This document shows, piece after piece, positions 24,377 to 33,600 of a DNA stretch of 64,000 bases. This stretch comes from UBA11606 sp964504305 (lineage in GTDB: Bacteria; Actinomycetota; Acidimicrobiia; Acidimicrobiales; Aldehydirespiratoraceae), in contig CAZDEB010000001.1 in assembly GCA_964504305.1 (NCBI GenBank), positions 620,001 through 684,000 of the forward strand, in the 5' to 3' direction. Position 1 is the stretch's first letter. Each line of letters begins with the position of its first letter. A model generated the notes under the pieces. It was not told the origin of the DNA. It saw only the letters and a list, made by a program, of their open reading frames with translations, and did not search any database. A program made the translations under genes and the position numbers.

Positions 24377-25958
24377 CTAGGCGCGCGACCGGAGTCGTCG
24401 GCGGATTGTCTCGCGTCGCTCTTGGAGCTGCCGATAGGTCATTGCCTCGACGCTGCCGTCGACTCCAAAGGCGGCCCTGACTCCGTCGACATCAAACTCG
24501 TAAGCGTCGTCTTTCATGCCGACCTCGGCGGCGAGACGAGCTCCGTGCGTTGTTGCGAAGTAGGTCGCGACGTGGGCGATTTCGGCGAACAGGTCGAGGT
24601 CGGGCGCCAGCCGAGCAATCGCCCCATCGAGAAACACCATGTTCTTCACGAACAACATGAGTTTCCTTGGGCATCCGAGCTCCGTACCCGAGCAACGCTT
24701 TGACCACCCGCTGGAGTTCGGCAACCAGTTGGTCGCTGTCGAGAGTGGTCGGGTCGACAACTCCATCGAGAAGTCCGAGGTCCTGGGCCACCGCATCGAG
24801 GTCGGTGTCGTCGGGCAAAGCGCCAAGATCTCGCAGCGCACCGAGCTGGCCAATCGGGTCGTTCATGGTGGCGCCGATCAGGAGCCTGACGAACGCCAGG
24901 CGACGTTTCTCGCTCATCCGCCCGGTGATCCCAAAGTCGAGCAGGGCGGTTCGGCCGTCGGACATCACATAGAGATTTCCGCCGTGAAGATCGCCGTGAA
25001 AGATGCCGTGGATCAATGCGCCTTCCATGAAGCCGATCATCCCGGCTCGCACGACGGCGTGGGTGTCAATGCCTTGCTCGCGGTAGGTCTCTACATCGTC
25101 GAAACGGAAACCGTCGAGGCGTTCCATGACCAGTACCCGTCGGGTCACGAGCGATGGGTGGGGACGAGGGACGACGAATTGGCGCTGATCGAGTTCGGCA
25201 AAGACCCGAGCGACGTCGAGCATGTTGGCGGCCTCGACCCGAAAGTCGAGTTCCTCACTGATGGTCTGGGCAAAAACTTCGACGAGGGCGGGCGGATTGG
25301 CCAACGACGCCACCGGGATGCGCCCAACCAGATGGGGGGCGAGCCAAGCCATCACCGCGAGGTCTTGATGCACCAGACGGTCGACGGTCGGGCGCTGAAC
25401 CTTCACCACGACTGGCGTACCATCACGCAGCGTTGCCGCGTGCACCTGGGCAATCGAAGCAGCGGCGATCGGGGTTCGTTCAAAAGTCGCAAACGTCGAT
25501 TCGAGCGCGGCGCCAAGATCTTGTTCGACAACCTCGCGAACCGAGGCGAAGGACTCGGCGGGTACCTGGTCTCGGCACTTGATGAACTCGGCCACCAACT
25601 CGGGCGGAAAGATGCCCTCGCCCGACGAAATGATCTGACCCAACTTTATGTAAGTGGGTCCGAGAGTCTCGGCCGCTTCGCGCAGTCGACGCGACAGGTC
25701 GGCGGTCGACTGGCGGCCGCCGCGCCGACGCCCGGTCACCGCCCAAGCAGCAACGGCGAGGCCGAGACGGCGAAGAACTGTGAGCGTGCGGCGCCCTGGC
25801 GGAAAGCGGGCCGGTGTGATCAGTGATGGGAGCCGTCGTTGGGTGGCGGTCCGTAACGTTGCGACGTCGCGGAGCCAAACACATTCGTCGGGGTCGACGA
25901 TCCAAGGAGGGTTCTCGGTGAAGGTGCCGTAGCCGAGGTCGACGGGGGAGTCAGTCAC
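24377..25958 (-). pseudogene. ABC1/UbiB-family kinase-like protein with a one-base frameshift
   Basis: Atypical kinase family linked to isoprenoid quinone metabolism. From GTG 25958 the core shows KLGQIISSGEGIFPPEL (residues 105-121), VVVKVQRP, HGDLHGGNLY (catalytic loop) and LLDFGITG. After GARMPKE the frame shifts: homologous sequence (LMLFVKNMVFLDGAIARL) continues in the next frame to 24377. Removing one base from the TTT run at 24662-24664 (AAA on the coding strand) restores a continuous protein of about 526 residues. The kinase core precedes the shift. It could be a sequencing or assembly error, or a recent mutation. Confidence 0.85.
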
Positions 25959-25972
25959 CCCTGCAGTCTCGC

Positions 25973-26731
25973 TCAGCCGTCGAAGGACGCCAACGCCGCT
26001 AATACACGGTCGGCTAATTCGGGACGACAGATCAAAAGGTCGGGGAGATAGACGTCTCGCTGGTTGTACACCAGCGCCGAACCATCTATGCGGCTCACGT
26101 GGCAGCCCGCGGCCGCCGCGACCGCGACCGGCGCACAAGAATCCCACTCGTATTGCCCTCCGCTGTGGGCATAGATTTCGGCTTCGCCGCGTACGACGGC
26201 CATGGCTTTGGCGCCGGCCGAACCCATCTCGACGAGTTCGGCACCCAGGAGTTCGGCAACGTGAAGAGCGGCAGCGGGAGGACGACTACGCGATACGATC
26301 ATCCGAGGAGGGGTATTCGGGTTGGGGTCGAGCACCGGGGCGTCGCCGGTGTGCAGCACCTTGTCGAGGGCCGGCAAGGCAACGGCACCGGCTATCGGCT
26401 TTTGGTCAGCGACCAGCGCGACGTGGACCGCCCAGTCGGTACGAGGGACTTCGGAGAACTCTCGGGTGCCGTCGAGCGGATCGACAATCCAGGTTCGCGC
26501 CGCGGTAAGCCTCTCGAAATTGTCTTTGCCTTCTTCGCTCAAGACGGCGTCGTCAGGACGGGTCGTCGCCAGTCGCTCCATGAGTAACTCGTGGGCCTGA
26601 CGGTCGCCCTCGGCTTTGAGAACCGCCGGAGGAGCCCCCTCGGCGGTTAGCCGCTGGCGCAGCTCCATGAGGAGGCGGCCGGCCTCGGCCGCAAGTTGGG
26701 CCGACAGGTGATGATCATCAAGAGAAGTCAC
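25973..26731 (-). CDS. cysQ: 3'(2'),5'-bisphosphate nucleotidase CysQ-like (inositol monophosphatase fold)
   Basis: Li+-sensitive Mg2+-dependent phosphatase family. Metal-binding motifs: SEEG (about 65-68), WIVDPLDGTREF (about 80-91) and the second site YEWDSCAPVAVAAAAG. The REF after DPLDGT and the overall length fit CysQ, which recycles 3'-phosphoadenosine 5'-phosphate from sulfate assimilation, better than SuhB. GTG start. The downstream UbiB-like gene starts about 15 nt after the stop. Confidence 0.85.
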   Translation of the reverse strand: MTSLDDHHLSAQLAAEAGRLLMELRQRLTAEGAPPAVLKAEGDRQAHELLMERLATTRPDDAVLSEEGKDNFERLTAARTWIVDPLDGTREFSEVPRTDWAVHVALVADQKPIAGAVALPALDKVLHTGDAPVLDPNPNTPPRMIVSRSRPPAAALHVAELLGAELVEMGSAGAKAMAVVRGEAEIYAHSGGQYEWDSCAPVAVAAAAGCHVSRIDGSALVYNQRDVYLPDLLICRPELADRVLAALASFDG

Positions 26732-26752
26732 GATGTAAGAGTAGCTATCGAG

Positions 26753-26989
26753 TCAGTCGAGAGCGCGGCCGAAGGGCTGGCCGGCCTCGTCGTAGCAGGG
26801 CGCGTGATAATGCTCGACCCGGTCCCAGTTACCGTCGACGTAGATGTTGCAAATCACTTGCATGTGCCGCTCACGGGCCCTGAACTTGATTCGCTCATCG
26901 CAGTGCGAGCAGTCGGTCATCGACCCAGCCTCAATGAGGCGGGTGACGGCACGACTCTTCCATGCTGTCTTCGTTGCTGCTTTCGCCAT
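26753..26989 (-). CDS. Small zinc-ribbon-like protein (78 aa)
   Basis: Lys/Ala-rich N-terminus, then CSHC (in MTDCSHCDERIKF) and a later His/Cys cluster (HMQVICNIY, EHYHAPCYDEAG). The spaced Cys/His residues suggest a metal site. I recognise the pattern as a small conserved unnamed actinobacterial protein. No function assigned. Confidence 0.7.
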   Translation of the reverse strand: MAKAATKTAWKSRAVTRLIEAGSMTDCSHCDERIKFRARERHMQVICNIYVDGNWDRVEHYHAPCYDEAGQPFGRALD

Positions 26990-27041
26990 GTCGAACCATC
27001 GGCGCTAACCGCAGTCTCATAAGGAATCAGCGTTGAGGCGG

Positions 27042-28742
27042 TCAGCCTCGAGCGAGTGGCTTGTACTTGATGCGATGGGGACGCATGGCGTCAACGCCGT
27101 GCTCACGTTTGCGGTATTCGGCGTAGTCGGTGAAGTTGCCTTCGAACCAACGCACTTGAGAGTCACCTTCGAAGGCCAAGATGTGGGTAGCTACCCGGTC
27201 GAGGAACCAGCGATCGTGGCTGACGATCACCGCGCATCCGGCGTAAGCCTCGATGGCGTCTTCGAGCGCTCGGAGGGTGTCGATGTCGAGATCGTTGGTG
27301 GGTTCGTCCAAGAGCAACACGTTGGCGCCTTCTTTGAGCACCTTGGCAAGATGTACACGGTTGCGTTCGCCGCCCGACAGATTGCCGACGGTCTTTTGCT
27401 GGTCGGGACCTTTGAAGTTGAACGAAGCCGCATAAGAACGGCCGTGGACTTCGCGCCCGCCCACCGTGAGGTTGTCGACCCCGCCGGTGATTTCTTCGTA
27501 CACGGTCTTGGCCGGATCGAGAGTGCGATTTTGATCTACGTAACCGAGTTGAACAGTGGCGCCGAGGCGAATCTGGCCGTCGTCGGGGGCGGCTTCGGGG
27601 TCGGCGTGACCCTCGGCCTCGTTGATGATCATTTTGAACAAAGTCGATTTGCCGGCGCCGTTTGCCCCGATCACCCCAACAATGCCGGCCGGTGGCAGGG
27701 TGAAGGTCAGGTCATCGATCAACAACTTGTCGCCGAACGCCTTACGAATATGCTCGGCTTCGATCACGACGTCGCCGAGTCGTCGATCGGCGGGGATCAT
27801 TATTTCGAGAGCAGCATCGCGGCCCTCGGCCGCTTTTTGCTCTTCGAGAAGTTTGTCGTAGGCCGCGAGGCGGGCCTTACCCTTGGCTTGACGAGCTTTG
27901 GGAGCCATCCGAACCCACTCGAGTTCTCGTTTGAGGGTGCGAGTGCGCTTGTCGTCGTCCTTGTTCTCCTGAGCGATGCGGGCTTCTTTTTGAGCGAGGA
28001 AACCCGAGTAATTGCCTTCGAACGGGATACCTCGGCCGTGGTCGAGTTCGAGAATCCAGCCCGCCACGTTATCGAGGAAGTACCGATCGTGAGTAATGGC
28101 AACGACGGTGCCCTCGTAGTCCTGCAGTGTGCGTTCGAGCCATGCCACCGATTCGGCATCGAGATGGTTGGTTGGCTCGTCGAGCAGTAACAGGTCGGGC
28201 TTTGACAGCAACAGACGGGCCATCGCCACTCGGCGAACCTCGCCGCCCGACAGGTTCTCGACCGAAGTATCGCCCGAAGGTGTACGCAACGCGTCCATCG
28301 CGATCTCGACGTTGCGTTGGAGGTCCCAAGCGCCGAGCGCTTCGATTTTGGACTCGATGTCGGCCTGACGGGAACCGAGCTTCTCGTAGTCGGCTTCGGG
28401 ATCGGACCAAGCGGCCAGTACCTCGTCGTACTCGGCCAGCAACGAAGCCGCTTCGCCGGCGCCATCCATCACGTTTTCGAGAACAGTCTTGGTGGGGTCT
28501 AGGTGCGGTTCTTGCTCGAGCATCCCGACGCTGAAACCCTCGGTAAGCCGGGCTTCTCCCGTGTAGTCGGTGTCGATCCCGGCCATGATCTTCAGCAGCG
28601 TTGACTTGCCCGCGCCGTTGGGACCTAGCACCCCAATTTTCGCCCCCGGGTAGAACGCGAGAGTGATGTCTTTGAGTACATCACGGCTGGGCGGAATGAA
28701 CCGCCCAACCTTGTGCATGGTGAATATGAACTGCGCGGCCAT
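27042..28742 (-). CDS. ettA: ABC-F translation factor EttA
   Basis: Soluble ABC-F ATPase that binds the ribosomal E site. Two nucleotide-binding domains with Walker A GPNGAGKST and GANGAGKST, signatures LSGGEVRRVAMAR and LSGGERNRVHLAK, and Walker B LLLLDEPTNHLD and VLLLDEPTNDLD. The charged interdomain linker is present (QENKDDDKRTRTLKRELEW). 566 residues and a start of MAAQFIFTM match EttA. The frame is open further upstream but that part is the complement of the Lys-rich tail gene. Confidence 0.95.
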   Translation of the reverse strand: MAAQFIFTMHKVGRFIPPSRDVLKDITLAFYPGAKIGVLGPNGAGKSTLLKIMAGIDTDYTGEARLTEGFSVGMLEQEPHLDPTKTVLENVMDGAGEAASLLAEYDEVLAAWSDPEADYEKLGSRQADIESKIEALGAWDLQRNVEIAMDALRTPSGDTSVENLSGGEVRRVAMARLLLSKPDLLLLDEPTNHLDAESVAWLERTLQDYEGTVVAITHDRYFLDNVAGWILELDHGRGIPFEGNYSGFLAQKEARIAQENKDDDKRTRTLKRELEWVRMAPKARQAKGKARLAAYDKLLEEQKAAEGRDAALEIMIPADRRLGDVVIEAEHIRKAFGDKLLIDDLTFTLPPAGIVGVIGANGAGKSTLFKMIINEAEGHADPEAAPDDGQIRLGATVQLGYVDQNRTLDPAKTVYEEITGGVDNLTVGGREVHGRSYAASFNFKGPDQQKTVGNLSGGERNRVHLAKVLKEGANVLLLDEPTNDLDIDTLRALEDAIEAYAGCAVIVSHDRWFLDRVATHILAFEGDSQVRWFEGNFTDYAEYRKREHGVDAMRPHRIKYKPLARG

Positions 28743-28773
28743 AGCGGTGCAATGTATCTTCGGCGCCGTATCT

Positions 28774-29928
28774 TCAGCGCCGCTTCTTGGCCGGAGCCTT
28801 CTTGGCCGGAGCCTTCTTGGCTGCCTTCTTGGCCGGAGCCTTCTTGGCTGCCTTCTTGGCTGCCTTTTTGGCTGGAGTCTTTTTGGCTGGCGCCTTCTTA
28901 GATGTTGCCTTCTTGGCGGCGCGCTTCGGGGTCGGCGGCTTTTTCGGCGAGCCATCGGCCGCGGCGTCCAAGGGCAGAATCCCGACATCGACACCCTGGC
29001 GGTCCGGATCGAACCGGTGGACAACAAAGGACCGGTGCTCGCCGATGCTCACAACGTCTCTGGCTCGACGCGGCGGCGGATCAGCAAGGAGCCTCAACGG
29101 GATATAGACATCGATGCCCTCGGTTGTCGCGTAGGCGCCGTGCGAAGAAAAGGATTCGACTACCGCGTCGATGGTGCTGCCGACCGGGTTGGTAGATCGA
29201 AATGCATTCCATTCCTTCTTGCGGTTCGCTCCGGGAGTAGCCGCGACCTTCGCCGCTTCGGCCGTAGCCGTCTTGTTGGCCGCGGCCTTCTTCTTTGCAG
29301 CTTTTTTGGCCGGAGCTTTCGTTGTGGTTTTTTTGGCTGCAGCTTTCTTGGCGGCCGCTTTCTTGGCTGGAGCCTTCTTGGCGGCCGCTTTCTTGGCCGG
29401 AGCCTTCTTTGTTGCCGGCTTCTTCGTTGCCGGCTGCGTGGTCACGGGCTCGACAGCCTCGGTCGACTCGTCGTTGGATGCGGAGCGGGTGGCGCGTCGA
29501 CTGACTGGTCCTCGTACCGGAGCCCGAGGTACGTAGATCCAACCGACCCCAGGAACCGGCTTGCCGCCGATCAACCGGCCGACGTCGAAGAGCCAGTCGT
29601 ACGTACCGTGAAATTCTTGGAACGAATCGTTTGAGACGACTACCGCGTTGGCGCGGTCTGCGACCTGAAGAATGAAGGTGTCACCGCGCCCGATAACGCC
29701 GGCGGGCGGAGTGATGATCTCGTTGTTGTCGATGGCTTTGCGGGCTGCGGCCCGTTCGGATTTCGAAACGCGGTGTTCAAACGACGCATCGACGATCACG
29801 ATTACTTGTTCGAACTGGTATTCGTGCCGGAACTCCGAGACCGCGGCGTTGAGTTGCGCCAAGCTTGGGTCGTTGCGGCCTTCTGTCGCGATGTTGGAAC
29901 CATCGACCACGGCAGTTTTCAAAGACAT
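28774..29928 (-). CDS. NYN/Zc3h12a-like RNase with S1-like domain and two histone-H1-like Lys/Ala tracts
   Basis: Residues 1-130 form a PIN/NYN-type nuclease: VVDGSNIAT, IVDASFEH, GRGDTFILQVAD and VVSNDSFQEFHG supply the acidic residues expected of Zc3h12a-like RNases. About 85 residues of KAPAKKA/KKAAAKK repeats follow. An S1/OB-like domain comes next (NPVGSTIDAVVESFSSHGAY, GIDVYIPLRLL), then a second Lys/Ala-rich tail to the C-terminus. The tracts resemble eukaryotic H1 and actinobacterial HupB tails and should bind nucleic acid. Upstream of ettA on the same strand with a 30-nt gap. A role in RNA decay or ribosome quality control is inferred. Confidence 0.8.
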   Translation of the reverse strand: MSLKTAVVDGSNIATEGRNDPSLAQLNAAVSEFRHEYQFEQVIVIVDASFEHRVSKSERAAARKAIDNNEIITPPAGVIGRGDTFILQVADRANAVVVSNDSFQEFHGTYDWLFDVGRLIGGKPVPGVGWIYVPRAPVRGPVSRRATRSASNDESTEAVEPVTTQPATKKPATKKAPAKKAAAKKAPAKKAAAKKAAAKKTTTKAPAKKAAKKKAAANKTATAEAAKVAATPGANRKKEWNAFRSTNPVGSTIDAVVESFSSHGAYATTEGIDVYIPLRLLADPPPRRARDVVSIGEHRSFVVHRFDPDRQGVDVGILPLDAAADGSPKKPPTPKRAAKKATSKKAPAKKTPAKKAAKKAAKKAPAKKAAKKAPAKKAPAKKRR

Positions 29929-29963
29929 AGGGCTAAGTCAACCATGTGGCCTACGCTGCCCCG

Positions 29964-30617
29964 GTGATTCAAGCCGTGCTCTTCGACTTCGGGGGAGTGA
30001 TCTTGTCCAGCCCGTTCGAAGCGTTCAACGATTACGAGCAAGAAGTTGGGCTACCCGTCGACACCATTCGGCGCGTGAACGCCACCAATCCGCACAGCAA
30101 CGCCTGGGCTCGCTTCGAGCGCGGCGAGCTCACCCCTGCAGAGTTCGTGCCGGTCTTTGAGTCCGAGGCCCGGGCCCTCGGCCACGACATCGATGCCCGT
30201 CGAGTGCTGGCTTCGCTGCGAGGCACGTTGCGACCAGCGATGGTGGAAGCGCTCAGACGGTGCGGCGCGGTATTCAAGACCGCCATGCTCACCAACAACT
30301 TCCGGCCTCCCGACGGCCAATCAGGCGTTGACGCCATGGTTGACGGTGCCGGAGAGTCGCTTGCCCAGGTTCACTCGTTGTTCGATGAGATCGTCGAGTC
30401 GAGTGTGATTGGCGTGCGTAAGCCCGAACCACGCTTCTACGAAATCGCGTGTGAGCAGCTGGGCGTCGAGCCACACCAATGTGTCTTCCTCGATGATCTC
30501 GGGATCAACCTCAAACCGGCGCGCCAAATGGGCATGACGACGATCAAAGTGGTGGAGCCATTAGCGGCTCTGGTTCAGCTGGAAGCGGCGCTAGGGATCG
30601 ACCTCTCGACCGATTAG
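29964..30617 (+). CDS. HAD-superfamily hydrolase (subfamily IA, epoxide-hydrolase N-like)
   Basis: Motif I FDFGGVIL near the N-terminus, where the second Asp of DxD is Gly, as in the dehalogenase/sEH-N group. Motif II is TNN in AMLTNNFRPP, motif III Lys in IGVRKPEPRFY, and motif IV LDDLGINLKPA. A helical cap domain lies between motifs I and II. GTG 29964 was preferred over GTG 29946 because it puts the first strand at the start. The substrate, probably a phosphate or halogenated compound, is unknown. Confidence 0.85.
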   Translation: MIQAVLFDFGGVILSSPFEAFNDYEQEVGLPVDTIRRVNATNPHSNAWARFERGELTPAEFVPVFESEARALGHDIDARRVLASLRGTLRPAMVEALRRCGAVFKTAMLTNNFRPPDGQSGVDAMVDGAGESLAQVHSLFDEIVESSVIGVRKPEPRFYEIACEQLGVEPHQCVFLDDLGINLKPARQMGMTTIKVVEPLAALVQLEAALGIDLSTD

Positions 30618-30638
30618 CCCACGGCGAGCAAACGGCGA

Positions 30639-33600
30639 TTAACCCAGAGCGCGGTCGAGCAAGTGGGCTAGTTCTTGAGCGTGGACGACCCCACTTCCGC
30701 AAGCCGGCGACCCCGACTCGTAGCGGCTAACTCGCCGAATTTCGTGGGTGTCTTCGTGAGCTTCGTAGAGACGGCCCTTGATCGAGTTCCACGCGCCCAT
30801 ATTTTCGGGCTCTTCTTGGACCCACACGATTTCTCGGGCGTTGGGGTATTTGGCGAGTTCCGACGCCACCGCCGCGAACGGCCACGGATACAGCTGCTCG
30901 ACGCGCCCGATAGAAATCTTGGCTCCTCGCTTGTCGCGCTCGGCCATGAGGTCGAAGGCCACCTTGCCACTTGACAAAATGACTCGCTCAACTTCGTTGG
31001 CCGGAGGCGGATTGCGATCACCGAGCAGCTCTTCGAAGGTCCCTGACAAGAGGTCGGTGACGTTCGACCGCGAGTATTTCGAACGAAGCAGCGACTTGGG
31101 CGTAAACACGATCAGTGGCGATTTGACGCTTTGGAAGGTTTGGCGGCGCATCAGGTGGAAGAACTGGGCCGCAGTGGTCGCATTACAGACCTGGATGTTG
31201 TCCTCGGCAGCCATATGCAAGAACCGCTCGACCCGGGCCGATGAATGCTCGGGGCCTTGGCCCTCGTATCCGTGCGGTAGTAGCATTACCAAACCGCAAT
31301 CTTGGTTCCATTTGTCTTTGGCCCCGACGATAAATTGGTCGATGATGATTTGGGCTCCGTTGGCGAAGTCGCCGAATTGGGCTTCCCAAATCACCAGGTC
31401 GTTCTGTTTCACAACCGAGTAGCCGTACTCGAAGCCCAAAGCGGCGTATTCCGACAGCAATGAGTCGTAGATCCAAAGGTTTGCGTCGCCCGTTGTGAGC
31501 GAAGCCAGCGGCACGAATTCTTCGCCGGTTTCGTAGTCGACCAGAGTCGAATGGCGGTGGCTGAAGGTGCCGCGGCGGGAGTCCTGTCCGGTAAGGCGAA
31601 TCGATGTTCCTTCCGCGACCAGCGAACCGAAGGCCATTGCTTCGCCGAGCGCCCAATCGACTTCTCCGCTTCTGAACATCTTGTCGCGCGTTTCGAACTG
31701 CTGGGCCAACTTGCGATGCATCGTGAAGCCTTCGGGACGGTGCGTCAGAGCCGCATAAATATGTTCGAGGGTGGCTTCGTCGATCGATGTGCGCAAGTGC
31801 GGCCTCACCCCTTTGGATTCGATGGGGGGCTTCGCCATTTCGTTGGGGTCGCTTTCGTCACCCCTGGTTTCGTCAAGAGCACTTTGCAACCGCGAATGGA
31901 AATCGGCGAGGGCCGCTTCTTCTTCGGCCGGACTGAAGTCGCCTCGTTTCACCAACGAGGTGGTGTAACTCTCGCGCACCGGCGGTCGGGCATCGATCCG
32001 GCGATACATCTCCGGCAACGTGTAGCTCGGATCGTCGCCTTCGTTGTGGCCGTGGCGCCGGTAGCAGATCATGTCGATAACGACGTCTTTGTTGAACCGC
32101 TGGCGGTACGCAAAGGCCAAACGGGCGACCCGAACACAGGCTTCGGGGTCGTCGCCGTTGACGTGAAAGATTGGCGCCTGAATCATCTTGGCAACATCGG
32201 TTGAGTACTCAGATGAGCGCGACTTGTCGGGAGTGCTGGTGAAGCCCACCTGGTTGTTGATGATTACGTGAACCGAACCGCCTACCCGATAACCCCGAAT
32301 TTGCGAGAGGTTCAGCGTCTCGGCAACGACGCCCTGACCAGCAAACGCGGCGTCGCCGTGGATCAACAGCGGCAGGATCGGGAAGGGCTTGTCGACTGCC
32401 TGCTTGTCGGTGGCATCCATTCGGGCTCGGGCCATACCCAGCACAACGGGGTTGACTGCTTCGAGATGGGAGGGATTTGCCGCGAGCTCTACCGGCAACT
32501 CGTTGCCATTACGGCTCACGAACGTTCCGGTTTGGCCAAGGTGGTACTTGACGTCTCCGGAACCTTGGGTCATCTGGCCGATCTTGCCGCCTTCGAACTC
32601 GGTGAAAAGTTGCCCGTAAGTCTTGCCGACGATGTTGACCAAGACGTTGAGCCGCCCGCGGTGAGCCATGCCAATTACTGCTTCGGTCATCCCGTCGTCG
32701 GCTGCAGCGCCGAGCAATGCGTCGAGCAGAGGGACGGTTGCCTCGGCCCCTTCGATCCCGAACCGTTTCTGGCCTACGTACTTGGTCGCCAAGAAGGTCT
32801 CGAGCGCTTCGGCGGCGTTGAGCCGACCCAGAATGTGGCGTTGCTCTTCCGGCGAGATGGTGCGATCAGCTCCTTCGAGCTGCTCTTGCATCCATCGTTT
32901 CTCGGCGGGGTCCTGGATGTGCATGTATTCGACACCGACGGTGCGGCAGTACGCGTCGCGTAGGACTCCCAGTAGCGCGCCGAGAGCCATTTTGTCCCGG
33001 CCGCCGACCCGGGCGTATATCCCGGTCTCGCTGCCGGTGAGGAACTCGCGATCGAGGTCCCAAATGGTGAGTCCGTAGGTGGCCGGGTCGAGTTCGGCGT
33101 GCATCTTTGGCTCTTTGACCTGCAGCGGGTCGAGATCAGCAATGAGGTGACCTCGCACCCGGTGCATGTTGATCAGCTGGTTGACCTTGGCCTGCTTTTC
33201 GAGCAGTGAAGACTCGCGGTCGAGGGGGTTGATGTCGCGCCGCCACTTGACTGCTTCGTAAGGAACGTCAAGCGAGCGGAACACATCGACGTAGAAGTCG
33301 TCTTCGCCCAGGAGAAGTTCGTGGATCTTCTTCAGGAACAGGCCCGACTCGGCGCCTTGGATTATGCGATGGTCGTAGGTGGAGGTGACCGTGATGACCT
33401 TGGACACCCCGAGCTCGGCGAGCTTTGAAGGATCGGCGGCCTGGTACTCGGTCGGGAACGCAATCGATCCCACACCAACAATGAGTGCTTGGCCTTGCAT
33501 GAGTCGGGGTACGGATTGCAATGTGCCGAGCGTGCCGGGATTGGTGAGGCTCACGGTGGTGCCGGCGAAGTCGTCAGGGCTGAGCTTGTTTGACCGGACC

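Noticed and set aside
24639..25826. 395-codon plus-strand frame across the UbiB-like gene
   Set aside because: High-GC antisense shadow with no motifs; the minus frame carries the kinase signatures.
27033..28190. 385-codon plus-strand frame opposite ettA
   Set aside because: Antisense shadow of a well-supported ABC-F gene.
28780..28910. Repetitive GCCTTCTTGGC-type DNA as a possible CRISPR or regulatory repeat
   Set aside because: It simply encodes the KAPAKKA tail of the NYN-RNase protein; spacing follows codons and no spacers exist.
28743..29027. Extended N-terminus of EttA rich in Arg/Pro/Gln
   Set aside because: It is an alternative frame over the Lys/Ala tail of the NYN-RNase gene. EttA starts at MAAQFIFTM.
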